A stretch of DNA of 64,000 bases from Stenotrophomonas maltophilia D457 (GTDB lineage: Bacteria > Pseudomonadota > Gammaproteobacteria > Xanthomonadales > Xanthomonadaceae), in NCBI RefSeq assembly GCF_000284595.1, contig NC_017671.1, positions 4,249,001 to 4,313,000 of the forward strand, given 5' to 3'. Position numbers and translations under genes: made by a program. The notes beneath the pieces are model-generated. The model was not told the DNA's origin and did not search any database. It saw nothing but the letters and a program-made list of their open reading frames with translations. Shown piece by piece: positions 7,652 to 16,292 of this stretch (positions within the stretch are counted from its first letter, which is position 1; the number at the start of each line of letters is the position of its first letter).

Positions 7652-9574
7652 TCAGAATCCGCAGAAGCAGTACGCCAGCGCCTTCACCGGAGCGCCATTG
7701 CCCTTCTCGCGGGCCGCGTTCTCGACGAAGCGCAACTGAGTGTCCACTTCCGGCATCGTGCGTGCCAGCATCATCCGCGCCATCCCCGAATCGGACAGCA
7801 TCCAGGCACCGGCGCGGCTGCCGGCGAAACCGCTGACGAACTGTGCGAACGGCGTGGCTGCCTTCTCGATGTAGCGCACGCGATAGGCATCGGCCTTGCC
7901 CAGCTTGGCGCGGCTGGCCGCATCGGCCACCGCGTCCTTCAGGCCACCGAAGGCGTCGACCAGGCCGCGTTCCTTGGCCTGTGCACCGCTCCACACGCGG
8001 CCACGGGCGACCTCGTCCACGGCCTCGACCGGCTTCTTGCGGGCGTCGGCGACACGGCCGGTGAAGTCCGCGTAGCCCTTGTTGATCACCGTCTGGATGA
8101 CCTGGCCGACGGCCGGGTCCATCGGGCGGGTGACATCGAAGGCGCCGGCGAAGCGGGTGGTGCCGACACCGTCGGTGTGCACGCCGATCTTGTCCAGCGC
8201 GCGGCTGAAGTTCGGCACCATGCCGAAGATGCCGATCGAACCGGTGATGGTCGACGGATCGGCATAGATGCGATCGGCGTTCATGCTGATCCAGTAGCCA
8301 CCGGAAGCGGCCAGATCCCCCATCGACACCACGACCGGCTTGCCAGCGGCCTGCAGGGCTACCACTTCACGACGGATCTGCTCGGAGGCGAACACTTCCC
8401 CGCCCGGCGAATCCACCCGCAGCACCACCGACTTCACGTTGTCGTCGTCGCGCGCGGCACGCAGCAGCGCCGAGGTCGACTCGCCACCGATGCGGCCGGC
8501 CGGCAGGTCACCGCCACTGATTTCGCCGGCGGCCACCACCACGGCCACCTGCGGACGCGAGTCCACCGGGTTGCGGCGCGCGTCGAGCAGGGCCAGGTAG
8601 CGGCCGAAGTCAACGTTGCGGAAACCATCGTCGGCATCCTCGTCGGCCACGCCGCGCTCGATCATCAGATCCTCGAATTCCTCGCGGGTCTTCAGCGCGG
8701 TCACCAGCTTCTGCTGCAGGGCGAACTTGGCCAGGTCACCACCGGCGGCAGCGATGCCTTCCGGCAGGGTGTCGATGCCGGCGGCCAGCTGTGCCGGATC
8801 CAGGCGGCGGGCCTTGGCGATGTCGCCCAGGTAGCGCTGCCACACGTCGTTCATCCAGAACAGGTCGGCTTCCTTGGAGGCCGGCGACGCCGCGTCGAGC
8901 ACGTACGGCTCGGCCGCGGACTTGTACTCGCCCACCTTGAACAGGTGCACGTCCACGCCCAGCTTGTCCTGCAGGCCGGTGCGGAAGTACTGGCGGTAGC
9001 GGCCGAGGCCTTCGAGCACGACCGAACCCATCGGGTCCAGGTAGACCTCGTCGGCCTGCGCGGCCAGCAGGTACTGCGACTGGCCCATGCTCTCGCTGTA
9101 GGCCACCAGCTGCTTGCCGGAGGCGCGCAGGTCCTGCAGCGCGGCGGCCACCTCACGCAGCGAGGCGAAACCGGACGGCTGCAGCTTGTCCAGCTCCAGC
9201 ACCACGCGTTCGATCTTCTTGTCTTCCTTGGCCGACTCGATCACCCGCAGCAGATCGCGCAGCTGGATCTCCTCGGCGCCGTTGTCACCCACCGCCTTGG
9301 CCAGCGCGCGGCTGACCGGGTCGGCGCTGAACTGCTCGACCAGGCGGCCTTCCGGCGCGATCACCAGCGTCGTGCGGTCCTGCAGCGACTTGCTGGCACC
9401 GGCGCCCATGCCGGCGGCGATGACGAACATCACCAGCAGCAGGAACAGCAGGCCGAAGAACACCAGGTTGAGGATCAACCGGCGGGTGAAGTTCATGACG
9501 TCCCACAGCCCGATGAAGAAACTGGCGACGGGGTTGCGACGCGCCGGGGGCAGCGGGGGCACGGGTTGATTCAT
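7652..9574 (-). CDS. sppA: Signal peptide peptidase SppA, 67K type
   Basis: 640 aa from the ATG giving MNQPVPPLPPARRNP. One N-terminal TM helix (about 35-55) is followed by two tandem S49 peptidase units, the long form found in E. coli. The expected dyad residues are Lys218 (VGEYKSAAEPY) in the first half and Ser424 (GDLAASGGYW) in the second. SppA degrades cleaved signal peptides in the inner membrane from the periplasmic side. A bidirectional terminator follows the gene. No clear operon partner. Confidence 0.95.
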   Translation of the reverse strand: MNQPVPPLPPARRNPVASFFIGLWDVMNFTRRLILNLVFFGLLFLLLVMFVIAAGMGAGASKSLQDRTTLVIAPEGRLVEQFSADPVSRALAKAVGDNGAEEIQLRDLLRVIESAKEDKKIERVVLELDKLQPSGFASLREVAAALQDLRASGKQLVAYSESMGQSQYLLAAQADEVYLDPMGSVVLEGLGRYRQYFRTGLQDKLGVDVHLFKVGEYKSAAEPYVLDAASPASKEADLFWMNDVWQRYLGDIAKARRLDPAQLAAGIDTLPEGIAAAGGDLAKFALQQKLVTALKTREEFEDLMIERGVADEDADDGFRNVDFGRYLALLDARRNPVDSRPQVAVVVAAGEISGGDLPAGRIGGESTSALLRAARDDDNVKSVVLRVDSPGGEVFASEQIRREVVALQAAGKPVVVSMGDLAASGGYWISMNADRIYADPSTITGSIGIFGMVPNFSRALDKIGVHTDGVGTTRFAGAFDVTRPMDPAVGQVIQTVINKGYADFTGRVADARKKPVEAVDEVARGRVWSGAQAKERGLVDAFGGLKDAVADAASRAKLGKADAYRVRYIEKAATPFAQFVSGFAGSRAGAWMLSDSGMARMMLARTMPEVDTQLRFVENAAREKGNGAPVKALAYCFCGF

Positions 9575-9689
9575 GGAACGCTCCGGATGGCTTCTTGCCG
9601 TGGTACCAGCATAGCCGGTGCCGCGTGATGCAGCATCGGACACAAGTCAGGGGATCGCCCGTCACGGGTGAACGTGGCGGGCGGGAAGA

Positions 9690-11054
9690 TCAGGACAGCG
9701 CGGATTGCCCGATGCGCTGGCTGCTGCGGCGCAGGCGCCAGCCCATCAGGATGGCAGCGGCGGTCAAGCCGACGATCAGGCCGATCCACATGCCCTGCGG
9801 GCCCATGCCCAGCCCCAGGCCGAGCCCGGCGCCGAGCGGCATGCCCAGGCCCCAGTACGCGAACATGGCGATGAACATCGGCACGCGGGTGTCCTTCAGG
9901 CCGCGCAGCGCGCCGGCCGACAGCACCTGGATGCCGTCCGGGAACTGGAAGGTGGCCGCGTACAGCAGCAGGGTCGAGGCCAGGCCGGCCACTGCCAGGT
10001 CGTTGGTGTACACACCGACGATGGCATCGTGGCCGAACAGCAGCACCGCCGCCGACAACGTCTGCGTGCCCATGATGATCGCGTAACCGGCCCAGGCCGC
10101 ACGCCGCACGCCGAAGCCGTCACCACGGCCGACCGCATGGCCGACGCGCACGGTGGTGGCCTCGGCCACGCCCATCGGGATCATGAAGCACAGCTGCGCG
10201 ACATTGATCGCGATCTGGTGCGCAGCGGCTTCGTTGGCACCAAGGCGGCCGATCAGCAACGCGGTGACGATGAACAGGCCGCCCTCCATCAGCACGGTGA
10301 TGCCGATCGGCAGGCCGGTGCGCAGCAAGTCCCAGATCGCCTTCCAGCGCGGCCCTTCGAAATGCGAGAACAGCTGCAGATGGGCGAAGCGCCTGGTGAA
10401 CCACAGGTAGGTGGCGAAGGCGATTGCCTGCAGCCACATCATCACCGCCGAGGCGATGCCCATGCCTTCGGCGCCCATTTCCGGGAAGCCGAGCTTGCCG
10501 TTGGCCAGCACATAGCCCATCGGTGCCAGCACCAGCAGGCCACCGAAGCCGAGCAGCATGGTCGGCAGCGTCCAGTGCATGCCTTCACTGAGATAGCGCA
10601 TGCAGAAGTACAGGGTCAGCGCAGGTCCGCCCCAGCGCACCGCATGCAGGAACGCGGTCGCCCCCGGCACGATGTCCGGCGCGATGCCGAACGACGGCAG
10701 CAGCGGCGGCACCACGGTGAGGAAGGTGAACATGATCAGGCCCAGCCCCAAGGCCAGCCACAGTGCCTGGCGGAACAGCGGGCCGATCTCGCGCTCGCGG
10801 CCGGCGCCATGCAGCTGCGACACCGAGGCGGTGAGCGAGATCAGGGTGCCGATCGGAATCAGCATCGGCAGCCACAGCAGTGCCGTACCGATGGTGACGG
10901 CGGCCAGTGTGGCCGTGGCGTGGTGGCCGGCAATCACGTTGTCGACGAAGGAGATCAGACCGGTGGACACATGGCCCAGCACAAGCGGCAGGGCGAGCAG
11001 ACCGGTGGCGCCGACTTCCTTGCTGAAGCGCGGCGTGGAGGTTGCAGTAGACAT
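9690..11054 (-). CDS. MATE family efflux transporter
   Basis: 454 aa with about 12 hydrophobic segments in two similar halves (ALPLVLGHVSTGLISFVDN in the first; GLPIGITVLMEGGLFIVTA in the second), as in NorM-type MATE antiporters that export cationic drugs using Na+ or H+. Both halves start with the typical P-x5-QxS-like region. It stands alone, with sppA downstream on the same strand. The drug range cannot be inferred. Confidence 0.93.
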   Translation of the reverse strand: MSTATSTPRFSKEVGATGLLALPLVLGHVSTGLISFVDNVIAGHHATATLAAVTIGTALLWLPMLIPIGTLISLTASVSQLHGAGREREIGPLFRQALWLALGLGLIMFTFLTVVPPLLPSFGIAPDIVPGATAFLHAVRWGGPALTLYFCMRYLSEGMHWTLPTMLLGFGGLLVLAPMGYVLANGKLGFPEMGAEGMGIASAVMMWLQAIAFATYLWFTRRFAHLQLFSHFEGPRWKAIWDLLRTGLPIGITVLMEGGLFIVTALLIGRLGANEAAAHQIAINVAQLCFMIPMGVAEATTVRVGHAVGRGDGFGVRRAAWAGYAIIMGTQTLSAAVLLFGHDAIVGVYTNDLAVAGLASTLLLYAATFQFPDGIQVLSAGALRGLKDTRVPMFIAMFAYWGLGMPLGAGLGLGLGMGPQGMWIGLIVGLTAAAILMGWRLRRSSQRIGQSALS

Positions 11055-11183
11055 AAGGTGCTTGACGCGAACTGCGGTTGCGCGCGAAGGGCACAGGCAC
11101 CGGGTTGCGGGCGCCCATCTTACGCGGGCGGCGCGTGCATTCCCATGACATGGCGTGAATGCTGGGTTTCAGCCGCCCCACAC

Positions 11184-11262
11184 AAAAAGGGGACGGAGGG
11201 GATTAAGTCGTTTCAGGCCCACTAGTGCCGGATGCGACTTAATCCCCTCCGTCCCCTTTTTT
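11184..11262. repeat. Long inverted repeat overlapping DUF3106 stop codon
   Basis: AAAAAGGGGACGGAGGGGATTAAGTCG and its complement enclose about 25 nt. The long AT-edged stem can work as a terminator in both directions. The right arm ends in TTTTTTA, which includes the TAA stop of the minus-strand DUF3106 gene. Confidence 0.85.
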
Positions 11263-11842
11263 ACTGGCCGGCCTGGCGCTTGAGCCAGCTGTCGCGCTCG
11301 GCGGCGGGCACGGCGAGGAAGGCGCTGCGCACTGCGTCGCGTTCCTGCGGTGGCGTTCGCTGCGCGACCAGAGTCAGCTGGGCCAGCTGCGCCGGGCTGA
11401 GCTGGCGCAGTACGGCCAGCGCGGTCTCGCGCTGTTCCGGCGGCACGAAGCCGAACAAGCCATGCAGCTTGGGGAATTCCACGCCCAGTTGCGGGCCCAG
11501 CCGCCACCCGTCGCGGAACGCCTGGTCCTGGTCGCGGAACTGTTGGCGCAGGCGCTGCTGCTGGTCCGCAGGCAGCGCATTGAATCGCGCAGCCGCTTGG
11601 CGGATGCGCTCGCGCTCTCCTTCCGGCAGCGCCCGCCAGGCGGCGTAGTCGGCGCGGCGCTGGCGCTGCTGCTGCGCATCGAGCTGGGCGAAGCCAGAGG
11701 GTGCTGCCGTCGACGGTGCTGGCGAAGCCACCGGCGTGGCCGGCGACGTCGGTGGCGGCAACGGCACGTTCAACGATTGCGGCGCGGCAGACAGCGACAA
11801 CGGCAGGGCCAGCAGCAGGCTGGCGAACACGGACTTATTCAT
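11261..11842 (-). CDS. DUF3106-like secreted protein
   Basis: 193 aa. The signal peptide MNKSVFASLLLALPLSLSAA is followed by a Pro/Ala/Ser linker and repeats of the type LPEGERERIRQAAARFNALP and LPADQQQRLRQQFRD, the DUF3106 pattern. It is usually found next to a specialised sigma factor gene. Here its start overlaps the end of such a gene (11835-12839) by 8 nt, so the two are probably translationally coupled. Function unknown; perhaps an envelope partner of that regulator. Confidence 0.8.
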   Translation of the reverse strand: MNKSVFASLLLALPLSLSAAPQSLNVPLPPPTSPATPVASPAPSTAAPSGFAQLDAQQQRQRRADYAAWRALPEGERERIRQAAARFNALPADQQQRLRQQFRDQDQAFRDGWRLGPQLGVEFPKLHGLFGFVPPEQRETALAVLRQLSPAQLAQLTLVAQRTPPQERDAVRSAFLAVPAAERDSWLKRQAGQ

Positions 11843-12839
11843 CGGCAGCAGCGGTTTCCAGCGTGGCACTGGCCGGCTCCGGCCGGCTCGGCCTGGATTG
11901 CGATTCATCCACCGGCAGCGGGCCGCCCGCGGCAGTCCACGCGTACAGGTCGGCATCGGCAACCAGCGGGTAGTCACGATCGGCCAGCATCGCTGCGTCG
12001 TCCGTGGCCTGGGCCGTGGTCGCATCCGGCGTGGCGTTGACCTTGCTGGGTGGCAGGGCTTCCACCGTCACCGGACCGGCTTCGCCCACCACCCCCTCCG
12101 GCAGCGGTGCATCACTGCCGAAGGAATGCCCCTGCCAGTGGCGCCAGCCCAGCGCTGCGGCCAACAGTATCGCCACGGTCGCCAGCAGGATCAGCGGACC
12201 GCGCCAACGTGGCTTGGCGTTCGTGCGACGGCGCTTGCCATTGGCGGCCGCCCGCTCATCGCGCTGCGGTGCGCGCCAGCTCGGGGTCGGGGCTTCATTG
12301 TGGGCGGTCGCGGCGGCGGGTTGCTGCAGCTGCTGCAGGCGCGCGGCCGGCAACTCACGGATACGCGCCTGCACCTGTTCGGCCAACTGGCGCCAGGCCG
12401 AGGCATCCGGCTGGCCGTGGGCATCACGCGGGCAGGCGTCGGCCAGCAGGTGCTGGTAGCCCGCCTCGTCCTGGTCGAGCACGCGCATGGCGATGCCCTC
12501 GTCCAGGCTGCCCCCCACCCGCAGCAGCAGCGCAAGGCGCGGCAGCGGCGGCATCGCGCCCAGCACGGCCAACGGCGGCAGCCACTGCCCGCCCACCGGC
12601 TCGCGCAGCGCCTGGCGCTGGCCCAGAAGGGTCCAGAAGCGGGTCGGCCACTGCGCCATCGGCAGGTCGCTGGCCACTGCGGCAAAGGCGCGCATCACCG
12701 CCACCAGGGTCTGCTCGGCACGCGCGGCATCGCCGCACTGCAGTTCAGCGACCACCAGGGCACGGCGCTCGACGCCACGCAGGAACGCCGACAGCGCGCC
12801 GGCCGCGGTCGAGGAAACAGGGGCGGGCACAGCCGTCAT
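11835..12839 (-). CDS. Degenerate ECF sigma-like protein fused to a TM segment
   Basis: 334 aa. Residues about 15-75 (AFLRGVERRALVVAEL... WPTRFWTLLGQR) follow the region-2 pattern of the sigma factors that accompany DUF3106 genes (FLxGVERRAxxxA...). Residues about 90-135 (AMPPLPRLALLLRVGGSLDE... YQHLLADA) follow the region-4 layout, but the helix-turn-helix residues are not conserved. A low-complexity linker, a basic stretch (GKRRRTNAKPRWR) and one TM helix (ILLATVAILLAAALGW, about 217-233) follow, then about 100 residues predicted outside the cytoplasm. It may be a membrane-anchored, possibly non-DNA-binding sigma relative. The family call rests on pattern recall, not a search. Confidence 0.6.
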   Translation of the reverse strand: MTAVPAPVSSTAAGALSAFLRGVERRALVVAELQCGDAARAEQTLVAVMRAFAAVASDLPMAQWPTRFWTLLGQRQALREPVGGQWLPPLAVLGAMPPLPRLALLLRVGGSLDEGIAMRVLDQDEAGYQHLLADACPRDAHGQPDASAWRQLAEQVQARIRELPAARLQQLQQPAAATAHNEAPTPSWRAPQRDERAAANGKRRRTNAKPRWRGPLILLATVAILLAAALGWRHWQGHSFGSDAPLPEGVVGEAGPVTVEALPPSKVNATPDATTAQATDDAAMLADRDYPLVADADLYAWTAAGGPLPVDESQSRPSRPEPASATLETAAADE

Positions 12840-13251
12840 CGGTCACTCCAAAGGTCTGCCGGCATGATAACGGCAGGCCATCGACGCCCGTAGGACTTGC
12901 GCCCACAGGCACTTCGTGCTGCAGGTTGTGCACAGCACCACGCCCCCTCCGGCGAAAACTGTGGCTTCGGGCTGAATTCACTCTGTTTCAGCATTGTTTC
13001 ACACTTAAGATATTGATTTTATTGTCTTTTGTTGTGTGGCGATTTTTTGACCAACCCAAGCGTGAGGCCGTCGCCATCGGCCTTCTACGTTTCCGATGGC
13101 CGTTAACGCACAACGTTATCCACAGAACATGTGGATAAGACTGAATCTCCAATGGACACCGATATTTAGGTGACATTTATGATTCAACGGGCGCCGCCCC
13201 GCCGCTCCCGCTGCTGCCGTTCGCGCGCGCATGGCCCGTTACACTGGCCCG
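12840..13251. other. 412-nt intergenic region upstream of priA
   Basis: No credible ORF. About 12990-13060 is strikingly AT-rich for this genome (TTTCACACTTAAGATATTGA, then TTTTATTGTCTTTTGTTG) and is followed by paired DnaA boxes (separate entry). It separates the divergent sigma-like gene and priA, so it should hold both promoters. Confidence 0.7.
13116..13138. promoter_or_regulatory. Two inverted perfect DnaA boxes
   Basis: TTATCCACA (13116-13124) and TGTGGATAA (13130-13138) are both exact matches to the DnaA-box consensus TTATNCACA. They are in inverted orientation 5 nt apart, directly downstream of the AT-rich stretch and about 115 nt before priA. The match is seen directly; binding by DnaA is inference. 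Confidence 0.65.
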
Positions 13252-15429
13252 ATGCTTTCACCGATTCCGACCCTGCAGGTCGCCCTGCCTGTCCCCCTGC
13301 CCCGCCTGTTCGACTACCTGTCGCCGGAGGGCGATGCACCGGCGGTCGCGGTCGGCTGCCGCCTGAAGGTGCCGTTCGGCAACCGGGAGCTGGTCGGTGT
13401 GGTGGTGGGGCACGGCCAGACCGACGACGGCCAGGGACTGCGCCAGGCCCTGGCCTGGTGCGACCCACAGCCGCTGCTGCAGGGGGAGCTGTGGCAGAGC
13501 CTGCAATGGCTGGCGCGCTACACCCATGCGCCACTGGGCGAGGTGCTGAGCACCGCCCTGCCCGGCCCGCTGCGCCATGGCGAGGTCCTGCCCGACACAC
13601 ACCACTGGGGTTGGCAGCTGACCACCGAAGGCCACGCCCAGCGTGAAAAGCTGCGCGCCGGCAGCCGTCCACGGCAACTGGCCGAGCTGCTGGCCGAAGC
13701 CATCGTGGATGAGGACGTGCTGGGCGAACGCATGCAGGACTGGCGCACCGCCGCGCGCAGCCTGGCCAAGCGCGGGCTGGCCGAGCGGGTTGCGCTGAGC
13801 GTGGCCCCCCAACACGCGCAGCCACTGCCCGGTCCCACGCTCAACCCGGACCAGGCCGAGGCGGTGGCCGCGATCACTGCCGCCGACGGCTTCCAGCCGT
13901 TCCTGCTGGATGGCGTGACCGGCAGCGGCAAGACCGAGGTCTACCTGCAGGCGATCATCCATTGCCTGGCGCAGGGCAGGCAGGCGCTGGTGCTGGTGCC
14001 GGAAATCGGCCTGACCCCGCAGACCCTGGCACGCTTCCGTGGCCGCCTCGGCATCGCCGTGCATGCGCTGCACTCGGGGTTGAACGACAACGAGCGCGCG
14101 CGCGTCTGGGCAGCGGCCTCACGCGGCGAAGCGCGCGTCATCGTCGGCACCCGCTCAGCGGTGTTCACGCCGCTGCCCCAGGCCGGCCTGCTGATCGTCG
14201 ACGAGGAACACGACGGCAGCTACAAGCAGCAGGACGGCATCCGTTACCACGCGCGCGATTTCGCCCTGGTCCGGGCCAAGTCGCTGGGCGTTCCGGTGTT
14301 GCTGGGCAGTGCCACGCCCTCGCTGGAAACCCTGCACAACGCCTACGCCGGGCGTTACACCCACCTGCGCCTGAAACAGCGCGCCGGCGATGCGCGGCCG
14401 CCGCGCGTGCGCATCCTCGATGTACGCAAGCGCCCGCTGCATGACGGCCTTTCGGCCGATGTGCTGGCCGGCATCGGGGAGCATCTGCAGCGTGGCCAGC
14501 AGGTGCTGGTGTTCAAGAACCGCCGCGGCTACGCACCGGTGCTGCTGTGCCACGACTGCGGCTGGACCGCGCCATGCCAGCGCTGCGATGCGCCGATGAC
14601 CGTGCATGGTGGCGGTCGTCGCCTGCAGTGCCACCACTGCGGCGCGCGGCAACCGGCGCCGCTGGCATGTCCGGCCTGCGGCAGCCTGGCACTGCAACCG
14701 CAGGGCATCGGTACCGAACGCCTGGAAGAACATCTCACTGCGGCCTTCGCCGACTTCCCGGTGGTGCGCATCGACCGCAGCACCACCTCACGGCGCGACG
14801 CGCTGGAACAGCAGCTGGCGAAACTGGGCGACCAGCCCGGCATCCTGGTCGGCACGCAGATCCTGGCCAAGGGCCACGACCTGCCCAAGCTGACCCTGGT
14901 GGTGGTGGTGGGTATCGATGAGGGCCTGTTCTCGGCCGACTTCCGCGCCAGCGAAAAACTGGCGCAGCAGCTGATCCAGGTGGCCGGTCGCGCGGGACGT
15001 GCGCGCGACCCGGGCGAGGTCTGGCTGCAGACCCATCACCCCGGGCACCCGCTGCTGGAAACCCTGGTGAGCGGTGGCTACCATCCGTTCGCGCAAGCCG
15101 AGTTGAACCAGCGCCAGGCGGCCGGATTCCCGCCCTTCGCGCATCTGGCGCTGATGCGCGCCGAAGCGCAGCAGGTGGAGCATGCCAATGCATTCCTGCT
15201 GGCAGCCCGGCACCTGCTGGGCGAACAGAACGTGGTCGAGGCCTACGGGCCGATGCCGGCGCCGATGCCGCGGCGGGCCGGTTACCAGCGCACGCAGCTG
15301 CTGCTGTCTGCGGTGCAGCGGCCGCCGCTGCATGGCGTGCTTTCGCAACTGGTTCCGCAGCTGTACGCGCTGCCGGAAGCACGCAAGGTGCGCTGGTCGC
15401 TGGATGTGGATCCAACGGATCTTTATTGA
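13252..15429 (+). CDS. priA: Primosomal protein N' (replication restart helicase)
   Basis: 725 aa, a 3'-to-5' superfamily 2 DNA helicase that reloads the replisome at stalled forks. Seen: Walker A GVTGSGKTEVY, DEEH box LLIVDEEHDGSY, and eight Cys of two zinc sites (CHDC, CQRC, CHHC, CPAC) between the helicase lobes, then VQVAGRAGRA-type motif VI (IQVAGRAGRARDPGE). I chose ATG 13252 (MLSPIPTLQVALPVPLP) because the family begins this way; ATG 13231 would add seven residues. Two DnaA boxes lie upstream and a GGGGTC-type inverted repeat follows the stop. Confidence 0.97.
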   Translation: MLSPIPTLQVALPVPLPRLFDYLSPEGDAPAVAVGCRLKVPFGNRELVGVVVGHGQTDDGQGLRQALAWCDPQPLLQGELWQSLQWLARYTHAPLGEVLSTALPGPLRHGEVLPDTHHWGWQLTTEGHAQREKLRAGSRPRQLAELLAEAIVDEDVLGERMQDWRTAARSLAKRGLAERVALSVAPQHAQPLPGPTLNPDQAEAVAAITAADGFQPFLLDGVTGSGKTEVYLQAIIHCLAQGRQALVLVPEIGLTPQTLARFRGRLGIAVHALHSGLNDNERARVWAAASRGEARVIVGTRSAVFTPLPQAGLLIVDEEHDGSYKQQDGIRYHARDFALVRAKSLGVPVLLGSATPSLETLHNAYAGRYTHLRLKQRAGDARPPRVRILDVRKRPLHDGLSADVLAGIGEHLQRGQQVLVFKNRRGYAPVLLCHDCGWTAPCQRCDAPMTVHGGGRRLQCHHCGARQPAPLACPACGSLALQPQGIGTERLEEHLTAAFADFPVVRIDRSTTSRRDALEQQLAKLGDQPGILVGTQILAKGHDLPKLTLVVVVGIDEGLFSADFRASEKLAQQLIQVAGRAGRARDPGEVWLQTHHPGHPLLETLVSGGYHPFAQAELNQRQAAGFPPFAHLALMRAEAQQVEHANAFLLAARHLLGEQNVVEAYGPMPAPMPRRAGYQRTQLLLSAVQRPPLHGVLSQLVPQLYALPEARKVRWSLDVDPTDLY

Positions 15430-15512
15430 GGGGTCAGAGCCCACCCGTCGGGTGGGATCCGACCCGATGCCCTGGGGTCGGATCCCTTTTCGCAGAAAAG
15501 GGCTCTGACCCC
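15430..15512. repeat. Double GGGGTC inverted repeat
   Basis: Two hairpins in a row immediately after the priA stop: GGGGTCAGAGCC with inner stem CCACCC/GGGTGG, then GGGGTCGGATCC with inner stem CCTTTTC-GAAAAGG closing on GGCTCTGACCCC. The two units are inverted relative to each other. Confidence 0.85.
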
Positions 15513-15524
15513 GGACGCCTTCGC

Positions 15525-16145
15525 TTACGTCAGCGGCGACATCACGCCGCGCTGGTAGGCCGGTCGCTCACGCAGGCGCGCATACCACTCGGCCAGGTGC
15601 GGCAGGTCCGGGCGCTGGATCGGCAGTTCATACCAGGCGTACACCAGCGAGCCGAGCGGAATGTCGCCCATCGCGAACGTCCCGCCCGACAGCCATGGCT
15701 GCGTGGCCAGGGTGGCATCGGCCATCGCCAGGTAGTCACCGGCACGGACGATGGCCGCGCTGATGCGCGCTTCGTCACGGTCGGCCGGCGCGGTGCGCAT
15801 GATGCCCCAGACCAGGTCGCTGTACAGCGGCGCCATCCGCGAGGTGCTCCAGTCCATCCACTTTTCGGCCTGCGCGCGCTCCATCGGGTCCTCGGCGTAC
15901 AGCGTGCCCAGCGCATAGCGCGCGCTCAGGTAACGCACGATGGTGTTCGATTCCCACAGCGGCAGGCCGTGGTCCTCGATCACCGGCACCAGGCCGTTGG
16001 GATTCATCGCCTGGTACTCCGGCGTCTGCGTGCCGCCATGGCTGCCGCCGACTTCGATGGATTCGTACGGCAGGCCGATCTCCTCGGCACACCACAGCAC
16101 CTTGCGGACGTTGCTGGAATTGCGGCGGCCCCAGATCTTCAACAT
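15525..16145 (-). CDS. Glutathione S-transferase family protein
   Basis: 206 aa from the ATG giving MLKIWGRRNSSNVRKVLWCAEE. The N-terminal thioredoxin-like domain carries SSNVRK (the catalytic Ser position of theta/beta-like GSTs) and NPNGLVPVIED with ESNTIVRYLS for glutathione binding; the C-terminal part is all-helical. It probably conjugates or isomerises small electrophiles with glutathione; the substrate is unknown. An earlier ATG 11 codons upstream adds residues unlike the family. Confidence 0.9.
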   Translation of the reverse strand: MLKIWGRRNSSNVRKVLWCAEEIGLPYESIEVGGSHGGTQTPEYQAMNPNGLVPVIEDHGLPLWESNTIVRYLSARYALGTLYAEDPMERAQAEKWMDWSTSRMAPLYSDLVWGIMRTAPADRDEARISAAIVRAGDYLAMADATLATQPWLSGGTFAMGDIPLGSLVYAWYELPIQRPDLPHLAEWYARLRERPAYQRGVMSPLT

Positions 16146-16238
16146 GCGGGTTTTCCTTGCTGGCAATGCGAGCGGCAACGATACGCCTGATTGGAGTGGA
16201 GATGTGCGTGCCGGATGCGGGATCGGGCATCTACAGCA

Positions 16239-16292
16239 TGCCGGCCAGCGGCCGGCACTACCGGTTCTTTTGCCGGCACTACCGGTTCTTTT
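16239..16292. repeat. Single SMAG unit with 21-bp tandem duplication of its end
   Basis: The unit GCCGGCCAGCGGCCGGCACT ends in ACC. The segment GCCGGCACTACCGGTTCTTT plus one T (16251-16271) is repeated exactly at 16272-16292. The inner copy supplies the TAG stop and last codons (Lys-Asn-Arg) of the NYN gene. Confidence 0.85.

Noticed and set aside
12840..13251. Chromosomal replication origin
   Set aside because: Paired DnaA boxes and an AT-rich segment are present, but dnaA, dnaN, rpmH and gidA are absent and only two boxes are seen. Kept as a regulatory candidate only.
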